From Streptomyces sp. NBC_01244 (GTDB taxonomy: Bacteria; Actinomycetota; Actinomycetes; Streptomycetales; Streptomycetaceae), in the NCBI RefSeq assembly GCF_035987325.1, contig NZ_CP108488.1, forward strand, positions 1,178,001 through 1,242,000: DNA of 64,000 nucleotides, given 5' to 3'. The notes below the pieces were generated by a model. That model was not told the origin of the DNA. It was given only the letters and a program-made list of their open reading frames with translations, and did not search any database. Positions 42,871-51,701 of the stretch are shown here, one piece after another (the first letter of the stretch is position 1; each line of letters starts with the position of its first letter). The translations under genes and the position numbers were made by a program.

Positions 42871-44040
42871 GTGCCAACGGAGGCAGTAGGCGCGGGCGCA
42901 CTTCTGGCGATCCTGCGCGACGGCCGCGCCCGAACCCGTACCGAACTCATGCAGGTGACCGGCCTTGCCAGGTCGACGGTCTCGCAACGCCTGGACGCAC
43001 TGCTCGAAGGACGGTGGATCACCCCGGCCGGAGAAGCGATCTCCTCAGGCGGGCGGCCCGCCGTGGCCTTCACCTTCAACGGCGCGGCACGCCTGGTGCT
43101 CGCCGCCGACATCGGCGCCACCCACACGCGGATCGCACTCACCGACCTGAACGCCCACGTGCTGGCAGAGCAGAGCACGAACATGCGGATCGAGGAGGGA
43201 CCCGAGCACGTACTGACGTGGCTCGTCAAAGCGTTCGGATCCCTGCTCGCGGAATGCGACCGAACAGCCTCCGAGTTGTGCGGCGTCGGCATCGGACTTC
43301 CGGGTCCCGTGGAACATTCCACCGGCAGGCCGGTCAACCCGCCGATCATGCCCGGCTGGGACGGCTTCGATGTGACGGGGTGGCTCGGCTCCCGGCTGGG
43401 CGTGCCCGTCCTGGTCGACAACGACGTGAACATCATGGCGCTCGGGGAGCACTGGACAACGAGCCACGGGGTCGAACACCTCCTCTTCGTCAAGGTCGGT
43501 ACCGGCATCGGGTGCGGGATCGTCACGGAGAGACGGCTCCACCGGGGCGCTCAGGGAGCAGCCGGCGACATCGGCCACATCCGGGTGGCGGCCGCCGCGG
43601 ATCAGCTCTGCCGGTGCGGCAACACGGGCTGCCTGGAGGCCATTGCCGGCGGGGCGGCCCTCGCGACCCGGCTCGCCGCGGGGGGCGAGAACGCCACCGA
43701 CGCCCGGGACGTCGTGCAATTGGTCCGCGCAGGACGGCCGTTGGCCGTCCAGCTGGTCCGCCAGGCAGGGCGGGACATCGGGGAGGTCCTGGCATCCTTG
43801 GTCAATTTCTTCAACCCGGACACGATCGTCGTCGGCGGGGACCTCGCAGATGTCGGCGAACACCTCTTGGCCGGCATCCGCGAGGTCGTCTACAGCCGCT
43901 CGCTGCCCTTGGCCACACAGCACCTGACCATGCGGGGGCGCACGCTCGGCGACCAGGCCGGTGTCGTCGGCGCGGCCGTCATGGTGATCGAGGACGTCCT
44001 CGACCCGGTGACACTGGACCGCTCGGTGGCAGCGGACTGA
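42871..44040 (+). CDS. ROK-family transcriptional regulator, intact (locus B)
   Basis: 389 aa from a GTG preceded by GAGGAGA; an ATG 15 nt upstream is in frame but poorly placed. Winged helix LLAILRDGRARTRTELMQVTGLARSTVSQRLDALLEGRWI, then the ROK fold VLAADIGATHTRIALTD, GVGIGLPGPVEHSTGRPV, DNDVNIMALGEH, KVGTGIGCGIV. The zinc site is degenerate or variant: GDIGHIRVAAA then CRCGNTGCLEAIAG. It presumably represses the divergent operon until a sugar binds. Its locus A paralogue is broken, so it may be the only active regulator for both promoters. Confidence 0.9.
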   Translation: MPTEAVGAGALLAILRDGRARTRTELMQVTGLARSTVSQRLDALLEGRWITPAGEAISSGGRPAVAFTFNGAARLVLAADIGATHTRIALTDLNAHVLAEQSTNMRIEEGPEHVLTWLVKAFGSLLAECDRTASELCGVGIGLPGPVEHSTGRPVNPPIMPGWDGFDVTGWLGSRLGVPVLVDNDVNIMALGEHWTTSHGVEHLLFVKVGTGIGCGIVTERRLHRGAQGAAGDIGHIRVAAAADQLCRCGNTGCLEAIAGGAALATRLAAGGENATDARDVVQLVRAGRPLAVQLVRQAGRDIGEVLASLVNFFNPDTIVVGGDLADVGEHLLAGIREVVYSRSLPLATQHLTMRGRTLGDQAGVVGAAVMVIEDVLDPVTLDRSVAAD

Positions 44041-44316
44041 GCGGGCCGCGCGGGGGGCGGGAGTGAGGAATGGGGGCCACGGGAACCTCAGGTTTCAGGG
44101 GATGCATCAAGCGTGCGCATGCCGCAAACAACCAAGCACTATGTTCATTCGCGCGGGAAGTGGCGCTGCTACACGCAAGTTTGCGCATGTAGCCTGGAAG
44201 CGTCAATACGCCGATCACCCAAGAACACGGCTCCCTCCTGCGCGGGACCGGTCGGCGGACAGGCCGAGTCAAAGCGATCGCGCCGCATTGGCCGGCGGCA
44301 CGCACCGGCCTGACCG
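44041..44316. other. Intergenic stretch without a recognised gene
   Basis: No coding region seen. It has higher A/T content than its surroundings, with GCGCAT-containing short repeats (GTGCGCATGC near 44112, TTTGCGCATG near 44180). No convincing promoter pair. Confidence 0.4.
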
Positions 44317-44772
44317 CTACCGGGCCGGACCCCCTCGCGCCGTCTCCCGGCCCTGCTCCGGGACACGCCCACGCGGGCCTCCCGGGCGCCTGCGGGTGTG
44401 GATCGGCAACTCCACCCCGGCTTCGGTGAGCAGACTGTAGATGAGGGTGTGGGACCGGCGGTGGCTCCAGGCCAGCTCCCCGACGGTAGCTCCGGCCTCG
44501 TACAAGGTCCTCAGCTCCTGGGCGAACGATGTGCGTTCGGCCCCCCTGAGCCACCGCTGGTCGAGCCTCGACGCCGGGGAGGACTTCGGCATCAGCCGGA
44601 CCACCGGCTGGCAATCGAGGCACGGCCGCGCCGGACTCCTGGGGCCCCTCGGCAGCACACCCCAGCTCTCGCAGCTCGGGCAGCCGTCGGCCGCGTCCAG
44701 GTCCGGCCGGAAGTCCACGGCCCGCCACGGTCCGGCCGACTCGGCCAGGTCGTCTGTTTGTCCCTTGTTCAT
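44317..44772 (-). CDS. Small HTH protein with two CxxC motifs
   Basis: 151 aa from MNKGQTDDLAESAG. CPSCESWG and CLDC about 25 residues later look like a zinc ribbon. A helix-turn-helix follows (SFAQELRTLYEAGATVGELAWSHRRSHTLIYSLLTEAGVEL), a type common as orphan HTH proteins in Streptomyces. A decayed relative lies at about 58560-59026. Function unknown. Confidence 0.65.
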   Translation of the reverse strand: MNKGQTDDLAESAGPWRAVDFRPDLDAADGCPSCESWGVLPRGPRSPARPCLDCQPVVRLMPKSSPASRLDQRWLRGAERTSFAQELRTLYEAGATVGELAWSHRRSHTLIYSLLTEAGVELPIHTRRRPGGPRGRVPEQGRETARGGPAR

Positions 44773-45016
44773 GGCATGTCCCCATCCGTGCGATCCGCCG
44801 GCCGTCAGGACGGCAGGAGCCTTCCGGACTGCGTCCGAAGCTCCGGCGGAGCCACCGGGACCGGACGCGGGACTCGTCGTACGAGAACCTGACGCATCGC
44901 CGTCCCCACCTGATGTCGAGTGATGTCCCCCCATCCTCGAAGTGGGTCCTTGCATGCACCTGAGTAGTCGCTACTCAGATGGCGGTGCGTCCGACAGAGC
45001 ACCGTGGCGCGCGCTG

Positions 45017-45817
45017 TCAGACGGTGATGACCTCGATGCCCGAGTCTGCGAGGCTCGACGCCACGTCCGGGGCGATGCCGGAATCGGTGACGATCGCATC
45101 GACTCGGTCGAGGCCGCAGATCCGGGCGAACGCGCGCCGGCCCATCTTGGTCGAGTCCGTCGCGAGGATCACCTTGCGGGCGCGCGTCGCGAAGAGCCGG
45201 CTGACGCTCGCCTCGTCCTCGTGGTGCGTCATCACACCAAAGTCCGGGTCGACGCCGTCGACTCCGAGTACCGCCACGTCGAGCACCACCTGCTGGAGGA
45301 CGCCCTCGGTCAGGGGACCGACCAGCTCAAAGGTCTGCGGGCGCGCCACCCCTCCGGTGACGACGATCTTGAACTGCGGGCGCACCGCGAGCTCGCCGGC
45401 GATGTTGAGGGCGTTGGTGACCACCGTGTACTGCGGTCCGGCGGCGCTCTGTCTCCGCTCCGCGCCAGGTCCCCCCGTCCGCAGGACCAGGGCACGCGCC
45501 ACCTCGGTGGTGGTGGTGCCGCCGTTGAGCCCGATGACGTCACCGTCGCCCAGCAGATCGGCCACGGCCTTGGCGATCCGCTGTTTCTCGGAAGCACGAC
45601 GAGCCGACTTGTACCGCAGCGGGAGCTCGTAGGAGACGCCCTGCGCGACCGCTCCGCCACGAGTGCGGACGAGCAGCTGCTGCCCGGCCAGCTCGTCGAG
45701 GTCGCGCCGGATCGTCGCGGGTGAGACGACCAACTCGCCGGCCGCCTCTTCGACGTCAAGCTTGCCCTCGACAGCGAGCAGCTCCAGCAGCTTGCTCCAC
45801 CGCTCCTGCTTGGACAT
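45017..45817 (-). CDS. DeoR-family transcriptional repressor (copy 2)
   Basis: 266 aa starting MSKQERWSKLLELLAVEGKLDVEEAA, very close to copy 1 at 19133-19933 in both the winged helix (VSPATIRRDLDELAGQQLLVRTRGGA) and the sensor domain (LNGGTTTTEVARAL; ILATDSTKMGRRAF). The recognition helix is almost unchanged (SPATIRRDL against SAATIRRDL), so both may bind the same sites. It lies downstream of the GH109 gene in the same orientation. Confidence 0.9.
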   Translation of the reverse strand: MSKQERWSKLLELLAVEGKLDVEEAAGELVVSPATIRRDLDELAGQQLLVRTRGGAVAQGVSYELPLRYKSARRASEKQRIAKAVADLLGDGDVIGLNGGTTTTEVARALVLRTGGPGAERRQSAAGPQYTVVTNALNIAGELAVRPQFKIVVTGGVARPQTFELVGPLTEGVLQQVVLDVAVLGVDGVDPDFGVMTHHEDEASVSRLFATRARKVILATDSTKMGRRAFARICGLDRVDAIVTDSGIAPDVASSLADSGIEVITV

Positions 45818-46023
45818 GCGCCGCACCCTTCCCTGAACCCCGGACTCGAACTTTGATCGTATCCGCACCCTCGTCCGCTCCCGCCCGGAGCGGCGCGCCC
45901 CTGGACGAACTGGAGCTACTGCGGTCGATGGACAGATACGGCTCGGCTAAGCGCCAGGCAGCTGGTCCTGCTCGCCGCCGCCCGTCCGGACGGCCTCGGT
46001 CCTGGGGCCCGGGGGTGGCTCGG

Positions 46024-47457
46024 TCAGGCCACCGGGGGCATTTCCGAAGCGCGCGAGTCGAGGCCCGTACGCGGCTGGACCCAGGTGCCCCGGGTGAAGT
46101 CCGGGAAGGCGACCGGGCCGCCGCCGGCAGCGAGGGAGGCGACGCTCAGTGGAATGGGCGCACACCAGGCCGCCGAGTCGTAGACGTCGATGTCGGGGAC
46201 CTCCCCGGCCCGCATCAGCTGCACCGTGCGCCACTGGAGGACGTAGTCCATGCCTCCGTGGCCGCCGTTGTTGGCCGCGTCGTCGCCGATCGTCTTCCAC
46301 AGCCAGTGGTCGAACTCCTCGCGGTTCGGGGCGAAGTCGCGCCAGGTGTGCCCGCCGTGGTCGGGCTCGAGGTAGACGCGGCCGGCACCGCCCGAAGCGC
46401 CCCCCGCGTAGTCCTCGAAGATGCCGCGGGTGCCGGCGAGGGTGTTGATCCGGCTGTAAGGCCGGGGGGAACTGACATCGTGCTCGGCACGGATGACCCG
46501 GCCCTGTGCCGTGTCGATCAGACACGTCACGAGGTCCCCGTTGATGTACGTCTCCTTCCACGACGGGTGCGACCGGTCGACGAACCGGGCCCGGAAGTCG
46601 GCGAGGCCTTTCGGCTCCGTGGCGGTGGCGCGCAGTTTCGTCATGCGGTCACCGCGGTTGATGTCCATGGCGGCGGCGATGGGCGCGAGACCCTGCATCG
46701 CGTAGAAGCTGGCGGTGCTGCGCGTGTGCCAGAGCCGGCGCCAGGAGTCGGTGTAGTAGGTGTCGGAGAAGAGCAGGGACCGGAGGTCGTGCAAGTAGCC
46801 GCCGTGGCCGTTGGTGACGTCGCCGAAGAGTCCGTCGTGGGCCATCTTGAGCATGGCGAGCTCGTTGCGTCCGTAGCTGCAGTTCTCCGCGAGCATCAGG
46901 TGCCGGCGGGTGCGCTCGGAGGTGTCGACGAGGTCCCACAGCTCTTCCAGCCCGGTGGCGACGGGCAGCTCGACCATCACGTGCTTGCCCGCGAGAAGGG
47001 CGGCCTTGCCGTGTTCGTAGTGGAACTCCCAGGGCGTGGCGATGTACACGAGATCGACATCGTCGCGGGTCACGAGCCGGGTGAACGCGTCCGTGGAGCC
47101 TGTGACCTCGGCAGGCCGGGGCTTGCCCTTGGCGACGAGCTGATCGGCTGTCCGCTTGACCCGGTCCGCACGGACGTCGCACACCGCTGTCACGACGGCA
47201 CCCGGCACGGCGGCCCACCCCTGGGTCATGCCCGATCCTCGGTTGCCCAGCCCCACCACTCCCACGCGCACCGTGCCGTGAGCGTCGAAGGCGACGTTCG
47301 CCATGGTCTTCTGTCCCGGCCGGCGGCCGGGTGTGGCGGATGTCGCCGCCACGGCCTCGGCCGCTGACGCCGAGCCGATGCCTGCGGCGGCCACGGTGCC
47401 GCCCGCCAGCGCGCCTCCGAGCAGCGAACGGCGGGAGACGGCGGAGTTTTTGGGCAT
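46024..47457 (-). CDS. GH109-type NAD-dependent alpha-N-acetylgalactosaminidase, Tat-exported
   Basis: 477 aa. Twin-arginine signal (SRRSLLGGALAGG). Rossmann motif VRVGVVGLGNRGSGMTQGW. Family-specific runs are ATPWEFHYEHGKAAL, GKHVMVELPVATGLEELW, MLAENCSYGRNELAMLKMA then GGYLHDLR, and MDINRGDRMTKL, which match the GH109 pattern rather than ordinary Gfo/Idh enzymes. GH109 enzymes carry NAD and cleave alpha-GalNAc by transient oxidation. Tat export fits a cofactor-loaded enzyme. With the amino-sugar operon at 20-24 kb this makes GalNAc a likely nutrient. Confidence 0.78.
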   Translation of the reverse strand: MPKNSAVSRRSLLGGALAGGTVAAAGIGSASAAEAVAATSATPGRRPGQKTMANVAFDAHGTVRVGVVGLGNRGSGMTQGWAAVPGAVVTAVCDVRADRVKRTADQLVAKGKPRPAEVTGSTDAFTRLVTRDDVDLVYIATPWEFHYEHGKAALLAGKHVMVELPVATGLEELWDLVDTSERTRRHLMLAENCSYGRNELAMLKMAHDGLFGDVTNGHGGYLHDLRSLLFSDTYYTDSWRRLWHTRSTASFYAMQGLAPIAAAMDINRGDRMTKLRATATEPKGLADFRARFVDRSHPSWKETYINGDLVTCLIDTAQGRVIRAEHDVSSPRPYSRINTLAGTRGIFEDYAGGASGGAGRVYLEPDHGGHTWRDFAPNREEFDHWLWKTIGDDAANNGGHGGMDYVLQWRTVQLMRAGEVPDIDVYDSAAWCAPIPLSVASLAAGGGPVAFPDFTRGTWVQPRTGLDSRASEMPPVA

Positions 47458-47534
47458 GACGCTCCTCTGTGCTGAGTCGGATCATGTGCGGGGACGACTC
47501 TGGTCGGCACAGCGATCCCATGTCAACAGGTGCT

Positions 47535-47566
47535 CATTAAGCGTTTATTTCAAGCATTATCAAGCA
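47535..47566 (-). promoter_or_regulatory. GH109 promoter with 10-bp periodic repeats (putative DeoR operator)
   Basis: On the minus strand TGCTTGATA and TGCTTGAAA are spaced 10 nt (47558-47566, 47548-47556), resembling the tandem GCTTGAAACT before the SIS gene. TTGATA (47558-47563) and TTAATG (47535-47540) are 17 nt apart as possible -35 and -10. TTAATGAG also occurs upstream of the ABC operon that starts at 18446. Confidence 0.45.
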
Positions 47567-47616
47567 AATTGACTGTGGCCTAGTAACATCGGTGCAGCCG
47601 TCCCTCGCAGGGCGCC

Positions 47617-50283
47617 TCACTCGTCACCGTGCTCTTGGAGCAGGGCGGCGAGTTCGCGGCGCGTGGAGACGCCCAGCTTCGTGTAGATCGTTTGCAGATG
47701 GTTGTCCACGGTGCGGGTGGACAGGTGCAGCGACTCCGCAATCTGTTTGCTGGTGGTGCCCTTGGCCGCCAGATGAGCGATGTCCCGCTGTCGGGGGGTG
47801 AGTTGGGCGGGAGTCTTCGCTGCGGCAAGAAGGGGGGTGCGGGCCCCCTCGCAGGTGCGGGCCAGGCCCGCGGACTGCTGGGCGGCGGCCGTGGCCCGGC
47901 GGGCCTCACCGCCCCGGCGCAGCGCGGCTGCTGCGGCGGCTGCGGCCTCGGCAGCCATCAGGTCCATGGCCAGCGCGTGCAGTTCATCGGCCGACGCCAG
48001 CAACAGGTCGGGGTCGCCCGCGTGCAGTGCGGCGGCGAGACGCGCCTGGGCCGCGACCAGCGGGCCGTCGCAGGACTCGGCCAGCTCGGCGAGCCGCGCC
48101 GCAACGTCCCCCGGGGCGCCCAGCCGGGCGATGTCGGTGAGGACGAGCGCCTCGAACGGAGCCAGACCGGCGGCCCTGGTCCTCTCGGCCGCCTCGGCGA
48201 GCACCCTACGGGCACCGGACAGGTCGCCCCGTGCCACGCACAGCCAGGCGACGCCCAAGGCGTCCCAGCCCGCGCCGAAGAGGTGGTGGTGCTCCCCGGA
48301 CTCGCCGACCGCACGCTCGGCCGTTGCGACGTCGCCCAGCAGGGCGGCGGCCGCCGCCAGGCCGCGCATGGCCGGACGGATCATCCTGATGTCGTAGGTC
48401 TTGCTGAGGGCAGCGGTCTCGGCGTACCACCGCCGCGCCTCGGCCGGCCGGCCGCTCAGCCAGGCGATCGAACCGAGGTTCCAGGCCAGGAAGCACCTCA
48501 CGACCGGAATGGCGGCCCTGTTGACCTCTGCATAGGCGGTCTGCGCCACCTCGCGGGCATCGGCCAGCCGGCCCTCGGTACACAAGGCGATCGCCAGTAT
48601 GTTCTCCACCGTGGCTCCCATCGTCATGGGAAGGGACTCATCGGTGATCTGGTGGAACTCCGCCCGCAACCTTGCGCCGAGGGCCAGCGCCTCCTCCCCC
48701 CGGCCGGCCTGGATCAGGGCGTGGCCCCTCATGACGGCGGCGAACATCGTGAGCAACGGGTTCGGGCTGCCGTCGAGGGACCCGTCCATGCCGTCGGTCA
48801 GCCGCAGCGCCCGGGGCACGTCGCCCGCGAACACGTACATAGCCCCCTCGCAGTGACGCAGGGCCGTGCGCCCGGCGTGACTGGAGATGTGGGGACTCAA
48901 AGCATCGATGTACCCCGCAGGATCCAGAACGGGGTCATCCGACAGCGCCATGCCGTTAGCGCGGATCAGGAGGACGGCAAGAGCCTGGCGCTCACTACGC
49001 ACATCGGCCTCGGCTGCGGCGAGGACCTGGTCGGTGTCGCGCGGGCGGCCCAGTTCCAGCAGTGCCTCGATCAGCATCAGCCGTGACCTGGCCGTGTGCG
49101 CCTCGTCGGGCACCGCTTCCAGCAGGGCCTCCACCTGGGCGTAGTCGCGGGCGTACCGGGCCAGCAGGGCGGCCTGGACCAACTGGCCGGGATCGGCGCT
49201 GCCCGAGGCGGCCAGCTGCCACTCCACGATCCTCCGAGGATCGCCCTGCCACCCCTCGCCCCGGTCCTGGGCCCGGCGGATCTGGGCCTCCAGGAGGTGC
49301 CGGCGCCGAAGGGTCGGAACCACCGCTCGCAGCACTTCGCCGTAGAGCGGGTGCGCCAGCCGGACGGTCGTGCGATGTCTCTCCGCAGTGACCGAAATCA
49401 GGTCCACGGCTTCGAGGTGTGCCAGCTCCCCCGGCCCCGTCTCCGCCTGAACGTCTTCCAGTGAGAGGGGCTCGCACAGCGCCAGCAGTTCCAGCGCGGG
49501 CCGGGCGGTCTCGGGTGCCGCGGCAAACCGGGCCTCGACGAGATGGGCCAGGGCCTGGGTGGCCACGCTCCGTTCCTCTGAGAGGTGCCAGATCTCGCCG
49601 TCGAAGGCCAGCACGCCGTCCTGCACCGCTCCCAGCATCAGTTCGCGGAGGTACAGGGCGTTCCCGTTCGAGGCGGTGCCCAGCCGGTGGACGGCACGCC
49701 CGGCGACCGGTCCGCCCAGCACAGCCTCCAGCACCTCCGCGATCTGCCCCGTATCGAACACCGACAGATCGATGCGGTGCACCATGTCGCCCTTGGACAG
49801 GGCAGCCACCGCGTCGGACATCGGCCCGCCCGTGCGGATGGTGCCGATCAGCCGCACGAGGTTCGCGTCCATCAGCTGGCGCAGGAGGACGGCCGATGCC
49901 CCGTCCAGCAGGTGCAGGTCGTCCACCAGCAGCACCCGCCCCCCGGACCCCGCCCCGGCCGGCCGGGCGCCGGCCAGACTGCCGGCGATCTGAGCGAACC
50001 CGGCCACCGGGTCACGCATGTCCACCCCGGCGGGAATGAGGTGGGCGATCGCGGCCAGCGGCACTGCGGCGGCAGCGGCCGTGGCGGTGGCCCTACCCGC
50101 CGTGAACCCTGCGGCCACCGCCCGGTCGAGACAGGCATCGGCCAGCCTCGACTTGCCCACTCCCGCCGGACCCCACACCATCACCGCCTGCAGACCCGAC
50201 GAGCTCCAGGCCCGGTCGAACGCCGCGACTTCGGCGTCCCGCCCGACCAGCGGCCATCGCGACGCCAGGTCCGGTCCCACCAT
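47617..50283 (-). CDS. LAL-type (large ATP-binding) LuxR-family regulator
   Basis: 888 aa from ATG; a GTG one codon upstream is equally possible. N-terminal AAA/NB domain: Walker A VWGPAGVGKSRLADACL near residue 40, Walker B RVLLVDDLHLLDG near 120. A long alpha-helical (TPR-like) middle follows, and the LuxR HTH is at the C-terminus (LTPRQRDIAHLAAKGTTSKQIAESLHLSTRTVDNHL). These MalT-like regulators often activate sugar or antibiotic genes. No partner is obvious from position. Confidence 0.87.
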   Translation of the reverse strand: MVGPDLASRWPLVGRDAEVAAFDRAWSSSGLQAVMVWGPAGVGKSRLADACLDRAVAAGFTAGRATATAAAAAVPLAAIAHLIPAGVDMRDPVAGFAQIAGSLAGARPAGAGSGGRVLLVDDLHLLDGASAVLLRQLMDANLVRLIGTIRTGGPMSDAVAALSKGDMVHRIDLSVFDTGQIAEVLEAVLGGPVAGRAVHRLGTASNGNALYLRELMLGAVQDGVLAFDGEIWHLSEERSVATQALAHLVEARFAAAPETARPALELLALCEPLSLEDVQAETGPGELAHLEAVDLISVTAERHRTTVRLAHPLYGEVLRAVVPTLRRRHLLEAQIRRAQDRGEGWQGDPRRIVEWQLAASGSADPGQLVQAALLARYARDYAQVEALLEAVPDEAHTARSRLMLIEALLELGRPRDTDQVLAAAEADVRSERQALAVLLIRANGMALSDDPVLDPAGYIDALSPHISSHAGRTALRHCEGAMYVFAGDVPRALRLTDGMDGSLDGSPNPLLTMFAAVMRGHALIQAGRGEEALALGARLRAEFHQITDESLPMTMGATVENILAIALCTEGRLADAREVAQTAYAEVNRAAIPVVRCFLAWNLGSIAWLSGRPAEARRWYAETAALSKTYDIRMIRPAMRGLAAAAALLGDVATAERAVGESGEHHHLFGAGWDALGVAWLCVARGDLSGARRVLAEAAERTRAAGLAPFEALVLTDIARLGAPGDVAARLAELAESCDGPLVAAQARLAAALHAGDPDLLLASADELHALAMDLMAAEAAAAAAAALRRGGEARRATAAAQQSAGLARTCEGARTPLLAAAKTPAQLTPRQRDIAHLAAKGTTSKQIAESLHLSTRTVDNHLQTIYTKLGVSTRRELAALLQEHGDE

Positions 50284-50395
50284 CACAGCCTCCGCGGCAC
50301 GACGACATGACCGACGGAATTATGCCTTCCGATTACCCGGCCACCGGCGAACCGACCTGAGCGGCGCCCGTGTCCGTTCCACTGGACGGAGAATT

Positions 50396-50518
50396 CCAGT
50401 GGAACGGGTCGCGACCACGGCCTGGACCTCCAGGCGGCGCAGGAAGAAGGCGGTGATCCCGCCGATGACGATGAGGGCGCATCCGATGATGCCGGTGCCG
50501 GTCGGCCAGGTCCAGGGG
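50396..50518 (-). pseudogene. Remnant of a sortase-anchored protein C-terminus
   Basis: TGTGIIGCALIVIGGITAFF followed by LRRLE on the minus strand is a transmembrane segment plus Arg tail, resembling the end of the metalloprotease at 56488-57900 (GIIGGALIAVGGGTVFFLRR). No gene body precedes it; it is joined directly to an Ebo gene fragment. Confidence 0.55.
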
Positions 50519-50845
50519 CGTCGTCGAGGCGGCGGTTGGCGAAGCCGTTGGTGCCGTAGCCGAAGCGCAACCCGGTCATGTCGGGGACACCTTTCGTGAC
50601 AGCCGCCGTGCCAGCGGGAACGCGGCCAGCAGCGGAAGAGCGGCGCATACGCTGCCCGCACGTGCGGTGAGGGCCGCCTGGAGCGGGATCAGGGCGTGGA
50701 TGCCGCAAGCGACCGCCCGCCGGAGACGGGGGCAGATCCGGGCGGGCCGTCGCGGCCAGCTGAGCCGGACCTCCTGCCGCCGCCCCCCGGCCGCCGCGGC
50801 CAGTGCCAGGCCGACGCCGGTCGGTACGGCGGCGGCAGAGGGCAA
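50519..50845 (-). pseudogene. Truncated duplicate of the eboC end and EboA-fusion start
   Basis: The end of a prenyltransferase copy (GIHALIPLQAALTARAG through FPLARRLSRKVSPT) overlaps the start of an EboA-fusion copy (MTGLRFGYGTNGFANRRLDD), exactly as at 38220-38400. It carries an internal deletion (GVGLALAAAAGGRRQ joined to a later point) and stops after about 20 codons of the fusion gene. It is the debris of a second Ebo copy or of a partial duplication. Confidence 0.8.
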
Positions 50846-50912
50846 CGCGTGCAGAACTCGGCGTCACTCGATCGCCACGGCGTCCCCGTCCATGCCTACC
50901 ACTCCGACCGCG

Positions 50913-51701
50913 TCAGTCGAGCGCGCTGCTCGCACCGAGCAGATCCCGGATCTCCGCGGCGAGGCCGTGGAACCCATCGCTTGCCAGGGTGACTCCGTAA
51001 GCGCGCTCGCGCGGCAGGTCGACCGGGAGCGTGCGCACGATCCGGCCCGGCCGGGGGCTCATGACTTCGATGCGGGTGCCGAGGTAGATGGCCTCGGCGA
51101 TCGAGTGCGTGACGAGCACGACGGTGACACCGGTCTCGCGCCATATCCGGTTCAGTTCGATGTTCATGGTCTCGCGGGTGAGCGCGTCCAGCGCACCGAA
51201 CGGCTCGTCCATCAGCAGGACCGGCGGCTCGTGCAGCAACGCGCGGCACAACGCGGCACGCTGCTGCATGCCGCCCGACAGCTCGTGCGGGAGCGCGTCC
51301 TCGAACCCCTGGAGTCCGGTCATCTCGATCAGGAAGTCCGCGCGCCGCTCGGCCAGGGCACGGTCCATCCCGCGGATCTCGGCCTGGAGGAGGATGTTCT
51401 TGCGCACGCCGCGCCACTCCAGCAGGGCTGACCGCTGAAACGCGAACCCGACGTCACGCTGCGGGCCGTCCACCTGCGTACCCAGCAGTTCGACCGAGCC
51501 GCTCGTCGGGCGGACCAGCCCGGCGATGATCTTGAGCAACGTCGACTTGCCGCAGCCGGAAGGCCCCACGATGCTGATGAACTCGCCGGGTTCGATGCTC
51601 AGCGACACGTCGGCCAGCGCCGTCGTCTGTGCCCGCTTGGTAGAGAACTGGCACGTCAGGTCGCGCACCGCGATCGCGGGAAGCTTCGTGGATGTGTGCA
51701 T
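50913..51701 (-). CDS. ABC transporter ATPase (SsuB/TauB-type)
   Basis: 262 aa. Walker A GPSGCGKSTLLKIIAGL, signature LSGGMQQRAALCRAL, Walker B VLLMDEPFGALDALTR and the H-loop VLVTHSIAEAIYL. Closest class: nitrate/sulfonate/taurine/thiamine-precursor importers. TGATG overlap with the binding-protein gene. Last gene of a four-gene unit. Confidence 0.88.
   Translation of the reverse strand: MHTSTKLPAIAVRDLTCQFSTKRAQTTALADVSLSIEPGEFISIVGPSGCGKSTLLKIIAGLVRPTSGSVELLGTQVDGPQRDVGFAFQRSALLEWRGVRKNILLQAEIRGMDRALAERRADFLIEMTGLQGFEDALPHELSGGMQQRAALCRALLHEPPVLLMDEPFGALDALTRETMNIELNRIWRETGVTVVLVTHSIAEAIYLGTRIEVMSPRPGRIVRTLPVDLPRERAYGVTLASDGFHGLAAEIRDLLGASSALD

Noticed and set aside
46024..47457. Ordinary Gfo/Idh/MocA dehydrogenase
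   Set aside because: The Tat signal and the HYEHGK, GGYLHDLR and INRGDR motifs fit GH109 better. The locus A dehydrogenase lacks these motifs.
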